A stretch of 64,000 bases of DNA from Pseudeuparius sepicola (GCA_963920635.1 OY987306.1:32803453-32867452), one strand, 5' to 3'. Counted from the first letter of the stretch, positions 10,419 to 23,778 are shown. The notes: generated by a model not told the origin, from the letters alone. Translations and numbers: made by a program.

Positions 10419-11945
10419 CGGGGTGAGTTTTTTTCGATGCCCACTATGGGGATCTCGGAAACTAGCAGAGCTAGAAGAAAGGTTAAATGGGAAAAGAATT
10501 GCAGTTTTGAATGCTCAATCTAATGCCCCTTTTTGGATTTATAAAAAAGTTCATGACTCACTAGATATTTTGAAAAGAGTGATTTTTTGCTATTTCATCA
10601 GATCTTTGTAGCTCCGTTATTTCTGATTATACAGAAAAACTGTATAGACAAAAATTGTAGATAATTTTCCAATTTTTTATGTTGTTTGTGATTTTTGAGA
10701 TATGACATAAACTTGTGTTTTTTTAAATGTAAATCATAGTTGGCTGTGGCCTTATCAAATCGGCCATTTTTTGAGCTTCCCAAAAATATAATACTCGGCA
10801 TAGTTATTATAAAATATATATATAAAAATAGCTATGGCTAATTTTCTGTTTTTTTTTTTTAATTTTCACATAGTCAGCCATGGAATATGTTCATAATTAC
10901 GTTCTATTTTATAATAAGACATACCTATACTTCAAACTTTCAAATATTTTATTTTTAGCTGGTAACAAAATGTAACAAAATAAAACAAACATTATCATGA
11001 TGGAGCTCCACCGCATAATTATTTGCCCGTAAGAAATTACCTATAGAACAGCTCTATCCAAATAGTTGGATAGGCAGAAATTAGACCTATTTCCTGGCAG
11101 CCCCGATCCCCCGATTTGTCTGTTTTTGATTTCTTTTTGTGGGGAACAGTGCAAAATAAAGTATGAACAATTGTTGAATTAAGAGCAGCTGTTTTAGAAG
11201 CAATTACCAGGCGCTCTCTAAGAAAGGCGACAAATTCAGTTTTAAAAAGAAGCAATATTTGCATAAACAATAATGGTGGATTGTTTGAACACCTTTTTTA
11301 TTTTAAAAGGTGACCTTTTAAAATAATAATAATTAGAATTTGAGTTTTTTAATTTTTGTTTTATTTTGTTAAATTTTGTTACCAGCTAAAAACAATATAT
11401 TAGAAAGTTTGAAGTATGTCTAATTATAAAATAGAACGTAATTATGAAAATATTCCATGGTCGACTATGTGAAAATTAAAAAAAAAATCAGAAAATTAGC
11501 CATAGCTCTTTTATTTTTTTATAATAACTATGCCGAGTATTATATCTTTGGAAAGCTCAAAAAATGGCCGATTTTATAAGGCCACAGCCAACTATGATTT
11601 TCATTTAAAAAAACACAAGTTTATGTCATATCTCAGAAATCACAAACAACATAAAAAATTGGACTAGATTATCTTATTAAGCCCAAAATTATCTACAATT
11701 TTTGTCTCTACAGTTTTTCTATACATATAATCAGAAATGACGGAGCTACAGAGATCTGATGAAATAGCAAAAAATCACTCTTTTCAAAATATCTAGTGAC
11801 CCATGAACTTTTTTAAAAATAGAAAAGGGGCATTAGATTGAGCATTCAAAACTGCAATTCTTTCCCCATTTAAATTTTGTTCTAGCTCTGCTCTGCTATA
11901 GTTTCCGAGATCCCCATAGTGGGCATCGAAAAAACTCACACCCTG
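10419..11945. mobile_element. 1.5-kb fold-back element, TA-flanked, CAGGGTG-type ends
   Basis: Two arms of roughly 550 bp in inverted orientation (about 10419-10985 and 11385-11945) around a 400-bp middle. Ends read CGGGGTGAGTTTTTTTCGATG on the left and, in complement, CAGGGTGTGAGTTTTTTCG on the right, each next to TA. No transposase frame. A non-autonomous element; Tc1/mariner mobilisation is inferred only from the TA flanks. A second copy end is at 1-146. Confidence 0.75.
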
Positions 11946-14555
11946 TATATATGTATATGGACAAATGACAAACGTTAAATATGTTTTGTGTCCGAAGGAT
12001 TATTAATTGAAAGAAACCTCTCACAGCGCCGAATTTCAAATTCTCAAGCAAACCCGTTCCAAAGTAACATTTTTTTCTAAGAGGGTCAATAGCTAACAGT
12101 ACTTTCCTATCTGTTGGGAGAGTGCGAGGATGATTCTTTGCTATAGGCGGTAGGTGCCATACATTAAATCCTTATCATAGATTGTTTACAACACGCGCAG
12201 TACCAATCTAACGTGGTTCTTCATGTAAAAGGATTTCCGTGTATAGATTACCTACCTATGTAGGTACCTATACCTACCTTTTTTAACGTAAAGGGAGAAG
12301 AGAGTCAAAGTGAGATGTTTAGTGTACCTACCTATAAAGTACCTACATACTTCATGTTGTTCTTGCAACAGTTTATTTCTGCTACATAAATAAACATAAT
12401 AATATCCTACACCACCGTCCGTCAATAGGAAATGTGCTGTGACTCAACCAAGTGTTGCGACGATCCATCCATACAAATATTTAACATTCACAGCCACGTT
12501 ACTTCCTAGGCATTTTTTTCCTCAATCATAATGCCTAGCCTGTACGCAGACATTCTAATGCAGGAAACACAAAACGACATAAAAACATTTTAATAGGGAA
12601 GTTGAAATGCTTGGCGATTTCTGTAGCATTCTCGCATACGACATATGGACTCTAGATGTTTTTTTGTCGTGTTGTTTCGATAATGGTAGGTACTAATATA
12701 AGATATTATGTTGACAGAGTAGATTTAAAGGAATGCTGAAAGTGGTACCGTTGGAAATATACCCACTTTTCCTTTTTTGAGCAGTATGGGAAAGAAGCTG
12801 ATGTATCTTTGTACAAGGGACTAGTTCGATTACAAAATTACCACTTTAAATTTTGATGATTGCGATTTGCGATTAACTTTATACTTTGTGATTTGATATC
12901 ATAACCACAACCTTCTCAAGCTTACAAGCCCTGTGCAAACATTTGGCAACGTCGCAGCGGGACGGTTCAACGGGTCTATGCAGCATAGAGCAGTCTGCAC
13001 TTTAGCTTAGTTTATGTTTTCTAATAAATGTTCAACCCTCTTTTTAATTATAATTAAATACATTTGTGAACTTTGTTTCAATAATTGGGTACCTAAGTAA
13101 GGAGGTACGTTTGCTTAACAGACAATAAAAGCAGTAACAAGTAACAAAATATACAAAGAAGTATAAGTATTTATAATAAGTACGATTCCTGGTGTGGATA
13201 GGTACATTTTCGACAAATAATATGGTAAATTTGGGTAAATAGAGGGGACTACATTTTGTTGTAAGTCGAATTTTTGTGAGAATTTTTCGCAAAGTGCGCC
13301 ATCAGGCAAATGATGATTGCATATCTTCCCTTATGGTTAAATTTTCATAAAAATACAAACAACAAGCGAACAAGAGAACAGCGTGTTGTGAAGGAGAGTA
13401 ATCTCTTCTGATTGAAATGGCAGTAAGGGTCTAACTAAATTATCTTTTGAATTTAACATTAAAGAAACTTTTGCAACAATATTAAACAATGGTTGGATTG
13501 TTAGAAAGCTCCTTTAATTTTAAAAGATACTTTAGTTTGTCTATGCAATTGGCCCTTAATCATTTTATTCCTAAATTTTCATCCTTTGGAAATCCCAAAA
13601 CGAATACAAGTTGACCGCTTGCCGTCAAGCAAAGAAAACCTATAGCTACTTGTTTCATTTTTTCACAAACAAAACAAATTTATAAAAAAGCTGTCGCCAG
13701 CACTTCGGGCTGTCTGTTTCCGCCCAGAGACACACCGCCTCGTCGTAGCAACCTGGCGACGATAGCACTACCCGCACTATACAAATTAATTCTGGTAAAT
13801 TTCTTGTAAAGTCAACTGACAGGGAGTGACAGGCCACGCCGCGCAGACCCGCAAGCGATGTTGCCAGCTTTCTCAACTTCAGGGCTTTCTTAGAGTCGGC
13901 TGTTTCATGACCTTAATTATGAATCTAGTTTCATTTTAATAATTATTTGAAAATTAAATAATTCATTCCTAAGGTTAATTTTGAATTCTTAGGTAGTTTT
14001 CAACCTCATTAAAATTGAGTAAGTACTCTATTTGACGTCAAAATTGGGAAAAACTGAAAAAAATCCCAGTAGAATATATTATCATCTGCCGCTATTTTGG
14101 CGTACAATAAACATCCATAATGGCAACGTATAGGCCATTAACATAACCTCAAAAACGTTTATACGATCCTCTAACTGTCCGTGTCCCATATGGGTCGGCC
14201 CTTTTTCGAAAAAAATGGCCGCGCATGAATTGCATAACAGTTACGCGGCATTGTTGCGAACGTCCGAACAGTTAACGGCCTTCCAAATTGAGACGGCACG
14301 GCCAAAATGGCCGTCCCTATTTGTCGCAGCCACCTAGGATCGCATATGAATATCATGAGCCAGTAAACAATGGAGCGTGTGGAAGGAAAAAAACAAAACG
14401 ACGCCGCGCATATGAATGGCCGGGCCCGCACACGGCATACTTGATTTTATATGAGTGAAAGCTCGGAGAATGGGACTATAAGGGGATTGTACGAATAAAT
14501 AATTTGTATATTATAAAGGTGCCATTTTTTCATTTTATTTAAATGCTTTGCTTAG
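11946..14555. other. Intron sequence, nothing recognised
   Basis: AT-rich, with local runs of the TAGGTACC/TACCTACC simple motif around 12250-12350. No convincing gene or terminal-repeat pair. Confidence 0.4.
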
Positions 14556-15954
14556 TTTTTTCCCCCGCTTTTCTGATCGGGACTGTATGACATTTTGTAG
14601 AAAAAGGTCCTATATAGAGTTCTTCGTTTCTGAGATACAGGGCGTTGTTAGTCCTTGTGGCAATGTTTCGAATGTTAGTGCTGGACCGCGAGCATGACGT
14701 CATATTTCATTGTTGTTTGCAGACTGGGGTGGCGCCACTTGACGAAAAAAATGGCGACTTATTATAGGTTATAGGGGGTATTCTGTGGTTATTATTGGCA
14801 TGTCAGTTACTGACGTTTAGAACGTCCAAAATTTTAAATATCCAGCTTTATTACGATTTGTCTTCTTTTTAGGGTAACGAATTGTCTTTGCGTCCAGTAT
14901 TTAGCAGTTTAGCTTTTATAGGTAGATTTGTTTGTGATAACAAACAATTTCCATGCACCTGAAAGAAAATGGTATGCACACTGCACAGACCATTAGGTGA
15001 ATTGCAGGAGAATAAACATTATTTTGGAATTATGGGGTGATCTGATCAACCTGCTGAAGAAGCGAAAATTCTAGATATTATTTTGGAAGAGTATTTTGTT
15101 ACGTATGCAAGAGTGAAAATAGAAAATTTTGTTTATAGCTCCAAAAGCGAACCAATATGTCCTCCATATAAAGAAGAAACTGAAAAATCGAATGCGTTTT
15201 ATGCTTACTTAACTACAACTAGCCATGGACTTAATTTCAAACCAAAAGGTACCAAATAATCTTGCTTGCGTTTTAGACTCGCTTTTCTTAAGAAAATGTA
15301 TGGAAATATGCCATGTGAACTTGTCACATTAGAGGGTCATAAGAAACAAATATTTTATTTTATGACACATTTGCATGTTTTTATTTTATAAAAGATTCTG
15401 CAACATTGGTGTTTTAACATTAAACCACCGTGTAAATTTGTTTCATCATGTGGCGCCAGTGGCGATCGCTTGAAACAGCGCTATGTGTTGGTCCAGGGTT
15501 TTGGGGCGAGTTTTGGCAATTTCAAGCCAAAAGGTTGATTTTATCGTCATGAAACAAGAGTTCACTTTTGTTGCAAATGAAAAGATGCACTAAAATGATG
15601 GACCTGCAAGACCAAAAACATAACCTCAAAAAAGATACACGTAAAAGCACCATCCAAAAATAGCGCAAATGGCGCCCTCTGAGAGATACGTAGAAATTGA
15701 CAGTTTCAGCCTATTCTTCATCCCCAAAAAAAAAACAGCATTGCCAAATTTCAGTTCAGCGCAGCTTGACTGTTTTGGGAGATATTGCCATAATTAAATT
15801 TCAAAAAGAGAACTGCAAAACCGTATGTGTATCTCAGAAACGAAAAACTTTTAGGACTTAGCACCAGGACCTAGCATAACCCACCTTATACAATGCATGA
15901 TGAGTTTTTCTACAAAATGTCAAAGTCCTGATCAAAAAAGCTGGGTCACCCCGT
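14556..15954. mobile_element. Degenerate terminal-inverted-repeat element
   Basis: The segment reading GACATTTTGTAGAAAAA near 14587 reappears in complement near 15907-15925, with neighbouring GATC-GGAC and CAGAAACGAA motifs also matched in inverse order. The right end (CACCCCG then TA at about 15947-15955) resembles the CAGGGTG termini elsewhere. The interior has a 72-codon open stretch (15041-15258) with no recognised domain. Borders are approximate. Confidence 0.45.
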
Positions 15955-17099
15955 ATAATCCTAATGTAGAACTCGCATGCCTCCATGCAAAATGACTATA
16001 TAAAGAATTCTCTTTTCATATAATGCGTTTATATGGATTCTAAGAAGGCGTCAAAGAAAGTATAGATGTCGACTTTCATTCTTGTAACGATGGGTTTGTA
16101 TCGATTAAGCTGGGATTTATTGTGAGAAAATACCCAGGAAACAGGTCGAAAAACGCATGCCATTGAAGATTTTGATGATATATACTTAGTAAATAATGAT
16201 AAATGTATTCTTTACTATTTCCTGTTGCAGTACAGCCGCGCCTGTAGATATACCTATAGTTACCTACTTATTTTTACTATCATTATTTATTATTTTTTTA
16301 TCTTATCTTTATCCACATTCACCTGAGAAACAATAAATCAGTTCCTTCTGACTGTTTCGACAAGATAAATTAAAAATTTGCAAACAATCTAAAAATACAG
16401 ACGACAATAATTATTAATAAAAAAATATGTTTTTCTACGAACACGAACAAACATGCGTTTAAAAAAAATCTGAAGCTACGAGCTGAAGTTAGAACAGATT
16501 TTTAGTCACGGGCTGAAGTTCTTGCCCGTTTTTCTGCAGTGTTGCCAGAGCTAGTTCAAAAAATTTACAAACCTATAGTACATTTTTTGCATTCCTTATG
16601 TAAATACATTTTTGATCATTCTAGTGCACTTTTGCAAGTTTCAAAGGTTACATTTGTTTCCATTCTAGAAAATTGTGTATTATTTCTGGGAGTGTGATCG
16701 CAACAGCAGAGGACATTAAAACCTAATTTTAATGTTTTATGGATATAAACTCGGTCAGTGACAAGATGTTTTGTGGCGAGAAAAAGATACCTAAATGATT
16801 AGTTAGATGTTTTTGTGGTGACAGGATAATTTAAAATATAAACAATAACACTGAATCACCCTGTAACAATATTCAAGGTGTTCCAAATCAACATGTGTAG
16901 ATATTTTAAGAGGCGGATGCTAAGGCGATTTTATGAAGAAATCTTTGTATAAGCACGCTGCCTAAAATGCTTAGTTCACGATGAACAGGGTGTTAAAAGT
17001 TCAACTCTAAACATGTTTTTTTATATTTTCGAAACGTTTAAAGATACGGAAATTAATATTGATATTGTATTTCAAACAAAACGGATTGTCGGATCAATG

Positions 17100-17165
17100 T
17101 CACGCCCGACTATACATTTAATTAAATCAGGGACTCTTTAAAAGGGTCCCTGAATTAAATTAATC
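17100..17165. repeat. Short hairpin
   Basis: AATTAAATCAGGGAC is followed 12 bases later by its complement GTCCCTGAATTAAATT. Function unknown; too T-poor after the stem for a terminator claim. Confidence 0.5.
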
Positions 17166-17354
17166 CATAGATAAAAATTTGAATGTTAAAATAGTTATTA
17201 ATTTATGTACCAAGGCATTGAAGTTCAGCTTTTTATGATTCATGTGGAATTTAGTTGCTGAGACCTCTGGCCGAGGCAAATAAACTACATGAGTCATAAA
17301 AAGAACTCCAGTGCCGAAGTACATATTATGTTTTTTTGAAATCGGAAAAAATGT

Positions 17355-17538
17355 TTTTTTCTACAAGCGTGCGGAAAAGTACACTTTTCCGCACGCATTT
17401 TAGTTTAGAAAGTGTCACTTTTCCGCACTACTTTTCCGCACTAGTGCGGAAAAGTGACAGTTTCTAAACCAAAATGCGTATGGAAAAGTAAATGCGTGCG
17501 GAAAAGTGTCTTACTTTTCCGCACGCTTGTAGAAAAAA
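17355..17538. repeat. Palindrome built from GCGGAAAAGT motifs
   Basis: Arms begin TTTTTTCTACAAGCGTGCGG and end in its complement at 17538. Inside, the motif TGCGGAAAAGTG or its complement recurs about eight times. It is inserted in family X copy 1. Confidence 0.75.
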
Positions 17539-17543
17539 TAGTG

Positions 17544-17654
17544 TTCCTAACTCTTGCGGAAAGTGTCTTTTCCGCACTCGATTTCTTGGCTGAACTCCGC
17601 TACGCGTCGTTCAGCCAACTGCAATCGCGTGGCACTTTCCGCACTTGTTAGGAA
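17544..17654. repeat. Second palindromic insert, GTTAGGAA ends
   Basis: TTCCTAAC at 17544 pairs with GTTAGGAA at 17654, and GCGGAAAGTG with CACTTTCCGC inside. It shares the GCGGAAA motif with the adjoining palindrome and is probably related. Confidence 0.6.
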
Positions 17655-17965
17655 ATATACTATATTAGGCAAAAAAAATAATCATTACGCGCGTCGTTGC
17701 TTGACTTTGACGATCGCTTTACCTAGGTCAAGTATGACGAGGCACGGCGCTTCCCAACAGAAACTCCAAACTGCTGCCTGTTGTACAGCCTCCATGAAAA
17801 ATAGATTGCTATTCAAACCTACTAAAATATTTATACTGAAAGATTGCGCTGGCTATATTGGTAACAATTTCGCAATGTGTACGAAAAGTTAATTGGCCGG
17901 GTTTTGAATATTTGGTCACTTTTGACGGGCGATGAAAAAAATCGTACAATAATGGGCAACTAACT

Positions 17966-18942
17966 TTTTGTTTTTTTTATCAAACGTTTGTAAATCCATT
18001 CCTGTCCTTTGCATAAATTATTAAAATATAATTCGTCGCACACCAACTAATTTTTGACTACCTTCTGTATGTAGAAATGAGGCTCAAAATGCTTTGAGAA
18101 TTTCACGAATTCTCTAATTTTCCGCGGTAGTTGAAGCGTGGCAAATACGAACTACAGAAAATCGAAAATTACACACACGTTAACGCAGACCACGAGCGTA
18201 CACGGCATTTAGTTGCAATGGTTTTGTACAATTATAGAAATCTAAGGCAGTAGCACAAGTCCAGAGAATGTGCATAATGTTTTCGTTTGATTGTAACACA
18301 CAAGAATACGGAATCTAAGTATATGGCGTTTTCTTGTAAATAAATATAGACGCTGTTGAGATAGCAGTAGAGGACAACAAATAGTTTGTGAAAGACGTAG
18401 CTATAACAAAATGTGTTGTGTGGCGTGTTTTTAAAAGCGACTCCCTTCAACTCCTTGAAATTTCAACACGAAAACCTCATAAATTATTTTATTATATCTA
18501 ATACAACAAATTACATAATTCTAAATTGCAACCACAATAATAACACAATATCACTACCTACACTGGTTTACCTCTACAAAACACTTTTATTATTTCTGCA
18601 ACTAGGACAGAAATTATTGCAAAAACCTTGCATTTTATACATTCTATATACTTAACTCTCTTTTTGCACCATTATTCCTTTATAAAAATGCAACAAAAAC
18701 AAATGTAGGCCAGCTAGACATTCAAAAAATCATAACAAGTAGGTTTTATGAGGTCCATCCCAATAATAATTGTTTCCGATTTTGTTTTGTTTTTTTTTTC
18801 ACGGCCGACTGCCTCGTTTCTTGACCACCTCTCAAGGTGAATAACAACATTGAAGTCGTGGTATAATTATTATAAAAAAGCGCCCTTCGCCGTTTCTTTG
18901 GCATAACGGTGAAAAATATGGTGCAATTTTAAGAATTTTAAA
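17966..18942. other. Intron sequence, nothing recognised
   Basis: AT-rich with only short open frames and no repeats noted. Confidence 0.4.
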
Positions 18943-19052
18943 TTATGCAGGCCCGTGAGTGACAGGCAGAACAGAAAGAAAGAAGCAGCAGGAGCAGACG
19001 TAACTGTAACCACCAGTGGCGTACCAATATATTGAAAAAAAAGTTTTCTTAC

Positions 19053-19239
19053 CTTTTTTCGTTGTCCTGTACCGCCTGTACCAAAAGTAAACGCCGGCGA
19101 CGAGCAAAAGGGTGAAAAGTAAGGTTAGAATCACAGAGGCGGCTATGGAACCAGAGCCGTAACAGGCAGATTGTTCATCTTGGGCATTGACTAGACCGAC
19201 ACTGAGCATCAAAAGTGGCACCGATGTTTTTAAATCCAT
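19053..19239 (-). CDS. First coding exon of a small single-pass membrane protein
   Basis: Reads from the ATG at 19239: a hydrophobic signal peptide (MDLKTSVPLLMLSVGLVNA), a very short extracellular segment with one Cys (DEQSACYGSGS), a 20-residue membrane span rich in Leu/Val (about residues 33-53), and a basic stop-transfer RRYRTTKK. The exon ends in phase 1 at a GTAAGA donor (19052). A Type I membrane protein with almost no ectodomain is therefore predicted, with the tail in the exon at 867-941. Upstream, an acceptor-like TTTTTTTTTTCAG at about 19288 suggests a 5' UTR intron, so the promoter may lie further right, possibly at the GC-rich patch at 29870-30200. I do not recognise the family. 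Signal and span are clear; the gene model is inference. Confidence 0.75.
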
Positions 19240-19289
19240 GTTTGAAGGCTTCTTGTTGTTGTTTCTGTCAAAAGACCCTCATTTCTCTG

Positions 19290-20270
19290 AAAAAAAAAAT
19301 ACAATAGAAGAATAATGTATGTTTAATATTATGTTATAGCCAATCTCCACAAAATTTGTGTTTGCCATCCGATTTTGATCGAGTTTTTTATACTTATTAA
19401 CTACTTTTATAAAAATTCTGACTAAGACACCGGATTGGGCCTTCCTTAGAATGGCTTTGCACCAAATTTTGTTAAAAAATATCGCACAATAAAAATTCGT
19501 TTCAATTGGGTCACACTGTATACTGGTATATAGGATAATAATTATTCAAAATTTGCATCGATCCACATGAATTTTCAGCAACGAACACTATATAAAAATA
19601 TGCAAGATGTCCGGACGAATATAAATATAAATGTAGGTAATTTCTTTATAGGAACCCATTAAGACGGTTCGCTTATGGTACCCAGACAGGTTCCAAATGC
19701 AAATTTCATGCTTATTAGTCCCAAACATTCCAAGCCGGCGGCTGTAATAACAATAAACAAGGATCAAAGATGGCGGCCCGGCGGTTTGTAGGCAAATTTC
19801 TACAAAATCCTATTCGCAATCCTTAAATGGCTACCACCAAAATTATGCTAAAGTCTGCTTATGAAAATAAGGTGGGTAAAAAAATGCGTAGGTACAATAA
19901 AATTACGAATTACCAGAAGGCAGAAACCAAGTTCAAACGCAGTTCAAAAATATAACTATGTATAAGTAATATTTTACGATGATATAACCTTGAGATATAC
20001 TAATCTGCAGTAGGCAATTATAATATATATATATAGGTATATGTATGTCGTATACTGATAATGTCGTTACGTATTACCTATAGGGATATTGCTTTCATTT
20101 TCTTAGTAAGCAAGTAGATAAGCTTGAAATAGGTCACAGAACGAAAAACCTACGTAAATATAATTAAAAAAGACATTGTGGTAATGAATTTGTACATTAA
20201 ATTTCAACCGATGCCCGGTTTGATCAATATGATGTTTTATTGGTGATTGCTTGAACTTAAGGTGATTGTG
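19290..20270. other. Nothing recognised
   Basis: AT-rich, upstream of the membrane-protein exon. No open frames of note. Confidence 0.4.
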
Positions 20271-20274
20271 ATTA

Positions 20275-20600
20275 TCATTTCAGGGTGATGGTTTAATGTT
20301 CGAAGGCATCATTACTATGTCAATACGGTCTTCCTCGTAATGTTTTTTTACATTGGCTTTATCACTTCAGGACATTGGCTCAATGTTACAAGTCATTATT
20401 ATTATGTCGAAACGGTCATGCTCGTAGTGATTTCCTGTACATTGGCCAATCAGCTCAGGGCATTGGCTTAATGTTCGAGGACATTAATATTATGATATCA
20501 CAGACATTCTCCTGATGATCTATTATCATTGGTCAATAACTTCAGGGCATTGGCTTAATGTTCGATGACATTAATATTAGAATTCGTCATGATGATTTAT
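20275..20600. repeat. Diverged minisatellite, about 90-bp units
   Basis: Three to four imperfect units share CAGG(G/A)CATTGGCTTAATGTTCGA and ATTA-TATTATG motifs. The array is cut by the element at 20605-21230; a further partial unit (GGTTCAATATTCGATGTAAT) follows at about 21257. A CATTG-rich region with similar flavour lies at 22595-23150. Confidence 0.6.
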
Positions 20601-20604
20601 TATA

Positions 20605-21230
20605 CAGGGTGCGTGTCAGAACTCTTTTTTATTGATTATTCTGCTAAAAATTAACGGATTTTGTTTATTAGACAAATTATTCGATTCAGAAAAAATGGAA
20701 CCAAATGGCTGTTCATACGTTGCTATAAAAGGTATCAAAAACAGATTGTACGAAAAAATTAAGTCAAATTCTGCTAACAGCTTTTGTTAATGAGTATATA
20801 CCGAGCATATACTGAGTAGGTACGGTAGGTCAGTTTCAATTTCCGATTTCTGGTTTAGCCGGAAGTAGCGGCCACTTAGACAGCATCTTGATCTATACTT
20901 GAATATTACCTTGTGTATGTACTGTAATGAACATGTAAAAACCAATATGTTGGTTATTTTTAAATATTTATAGTCATGTTGTGTATATTATATTGCTGGA
21001 AACGCTGGAATATACATATATACCAGGTGGCTCAAGGCCGCCACTTCAGGCTGAATGGGAAATCGAAAATGACAACTGACATTTTTATCATAGGTACTTC
21101 CTATATATTCATGATAACGTATACAATGGTTCGTATTTTTTCTAAACCATATTATTTTTTATAAATCGTTAAAAATCTGTTAAAATCTTTAGCAATATAA
21201 TCAATAAAAAACGAGTAATGACACACCCTG
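20605..21230. mobile_element. TA-flanked CAGGGTG/CACCCTG element
   Basis: Begins CAGGGTGCGTGTCA after TA (20603-20604) and ends ATGACACACCCTG before TA (21231-21232). Inner TIR parts include TTTTTATTGATTAT and its complement ATAATCAATAAAAAA. There is no transposase. It is inserted in the minisatellite. Confidence 0.75.
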
Positions 21231-21232
21231 TA

Positions 21233-23778
21233 TACACACTTCTATCACTTTGACCTTCGGTTCAATATTCGATGTAATTCTGATCTAAGTGCCCAATTTT
21301 TACTTTTTGGATTTTTTCAGTAGTTTTTACCGTTGAGTGCCAACGTTTTTTGAACAGAAAATAAAAAGGATATTTTAAAAACTCTCACCTGTAATTTTAT
21401 TGAGAAACCAATTTCTTATATAAAATTTGCAATGGAGAGGTAAAATCTGGGTCAAAAGAACTAAGAACACAACAAGCGAAATTCTTATAGAACCATTTAT
21501 TAAACATTTTTTAAATATTCCCATAAACATGTGTTTTGGAGTAGGAATTTGTAGATTGTATTCTATATAAAAAATTCGGCTAAAAAGGTTTGAAACATAA
21601 CGCTATTGGAAAATTGCTTGGAGTTAAAGTAATTATTTATTAAATGGCGTATTATTTATATTTTTAGATAAGCAACATTTTTATGAGGTTTCATTTTGTC
21701 ATTACTCGTGATTACAGGTACTTACATCATCACTGGATGTACTACTTTGCCTATTTTGTTCCTGTTGCAATCTCTCTAGTAGAGTTCTGATGATAGTCTT
21801 GTCTTACCATTCACATATGCCTTACCATACTTAAATGTGCCTATAGGTATAACTTTTATTGTGGTACTTCCTTTTCCGAGCTTATTAGAAGTTCGACCCC
21901 ATTCTCCGATCCTATACCCATAGTAAAGTCCATATTTCTGAAAATACAACAAATTAAATTAAAAATAGCCTCAAAAATGCTGTTTATGTAGGTAACGAGT
22001 TAGGAAAAAGTCTCTTACTTTTTCTAATTAGGACGATTTGACACCCTTGAGTCTTCCAAGTCCCCAACATTATGTACGTATATATCAAAATTTGAAGTAT
22101 AAACTTCCAGCCTAAATCTTGACGATTGTTTGTAAAATGGTAATTTTTCTATAACAGCTGAGTTGAGTCTATCGCACTAATTTCGTTTAGACGATACCTG
22201 CTGTCTAGCAATGGTCAAATTTTTCTTGTGACAAGTTATCAGATTTCAATGATCTTATAGTCTTTCGTCTGTATCTTCTGAGTGGTACATACTAAAACAA
22301 TTATTATTAGTTTAATTGAAATTAATGAAGACAGCATAGGTCTGTTGGTATAATATTTTGAATGTGTGTGAAAGTTTTCATAGTTTTCAGAGTTTAATTT
22401 CGCTGGTTGTGCACACACACACAATCAAAAATCCATTAAATTACTTACCTTAGCAAAACTCTAACACAATCGTCGCACTAACAGATCATATTAGTATTAT
22501 ACGCACAGACACAGGATAACTTTACAAGTTAACACACCGGCAGACAGTTTCATACTAGAGTACAGCGTGATGGCGTTGGGACGTGGCAGGTCCACAATAA
22601 ATAAAAAAAGACCAGTATTGATAACTTAGGACATTGTCGCAAGGCACAAGGACATTGACAGCATGCATTAAGATATTAACTAATGATATTGTTCCTTATA
22701 TTTATGCTTGGGTACATTGGCTGATGTTTTTGAACAGTACTATGATAATACAGTTGTATTAAACTATAAAACTGTACGTTGACATAATCACCACTAAACA
22801 TTAGACAATTACGTTATACATCATAGCAACAACATACAGTGATGAACGGTACATAATATTAAACACCTTGAAAACATTAAGTCAATGTATTTGTGCCTTG
22901 TTTCAATGCCCAATTTGCATTCACACAACGTATTATTCACTGTAGACATCACTTTTTACATTGAGTTAACGACTTTAGTACATTATAATAATGTTCGTTG
23001 GGTCATTATGTTAATGAACATGTTAATTACCTAATCACCAACATTCATTGTTACAAACATTTTTGTGCATTGTGTCGATGAAAAAGGCATTGTGACAATG
23101 GCTCTGAAGTTAATCACTAGTGGTGATTAATATCATGCCAAGAATTTCTTTCTGTGTAGTAAAAATTAAGTTTTCATAAACACGGCGGTCAGAATGTTAA
23201 TAAATAAATGAAGTAAGTACGAAGTACGGCTCTGCCCTTTAATTGTAACCGATTTTGTCACAGCAATGTGCGCATGCTCCGACAGTACTTAGTAAACCCA
23301 GATTTGACATTGTAACCACTTTTTGTACCTATAGCATCGTTGTTTGTTGTTTTTCTAAACTCTATTCAAACTAAACGCAAGTGACACATAAACACAAGTT
23401 GTTGCATGGCTAGAGCATGATACGCACGTGATCGGTTTGCTATTGGCTACCCGGCAATAAAATCTGACCCGACGGCAAGTACAGCGAGTCGATGTTTCTT
23501 ACAGAGGTGTATTCAGTTGCAAGTGGAACTTTATTTTTTTTCCGATATAATTATTTCGCTGTTTATTAATTGTAGGAGCTACGATTTGTACTAATAGTAG
23601 AAATTAGCAGGTAAATGAATATTTTATATTATAAAATTCATAGAGATCGTCCTTAATGCGGCCCTGCCTCGTATTAGCCCTCAGAATTGTTCACGTGCTT
23701 CCATCGTGTTAATGTTTACGCGCCACTTGCATTTAGTTTCAATAGAGTTTTATATTCAATGGTTTTATTAATAGCGAT
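21233..23778. other. Nothing coding; CATTG-rich region at 22595-23150
   Basis: No gene. The 22595-23150 stretch repeats ACATTG/CAATG motifs reminiscent of the array at 20275-20600, so both may be parts of one larger interrupted repeat. Confidence 0.35.

Larger units (their letters stand above)
17205..17965 (+). repeat. Family X copy 1, interrupted by two palindromic inserts
   Basis: Starts with an imperfect hairpin (ATGTACCAAGGCATTGAAGT ... CTCTGGCCGAGGC ... CCAGTGCCGAAGTACAT), then GAAATCGGAAAAAATG, and after the inserts at 17355-17654 continues with GACTTTGACGATCGC, GACGAGGCACGGCGCTTCCC and GGTCACTTTTGACGGGCGAT. The same order is found at 42145-42650. It has no coding capacity. The full uninterrupted unit is about 0.5 kb. 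Confidence 0.7.

Noticed and set aside
13655..13876. 73-codon minus-strand frame with Cys and Trp
   Set aside because: No homology that I recognise, no splice partners and no poly(A) signal.
15041..15258. 72-codon plus-strand open stretch inside a degenerate repeat
   Set aside because: Looks slightly protein-like but has no start, no recognised motif and an immediate stop; probably a transposon relic.
17116..17163. Possible transcription terminator hairpin
   Set aside because: Eukaryotic context, no downstream T run and no adjacent gene.
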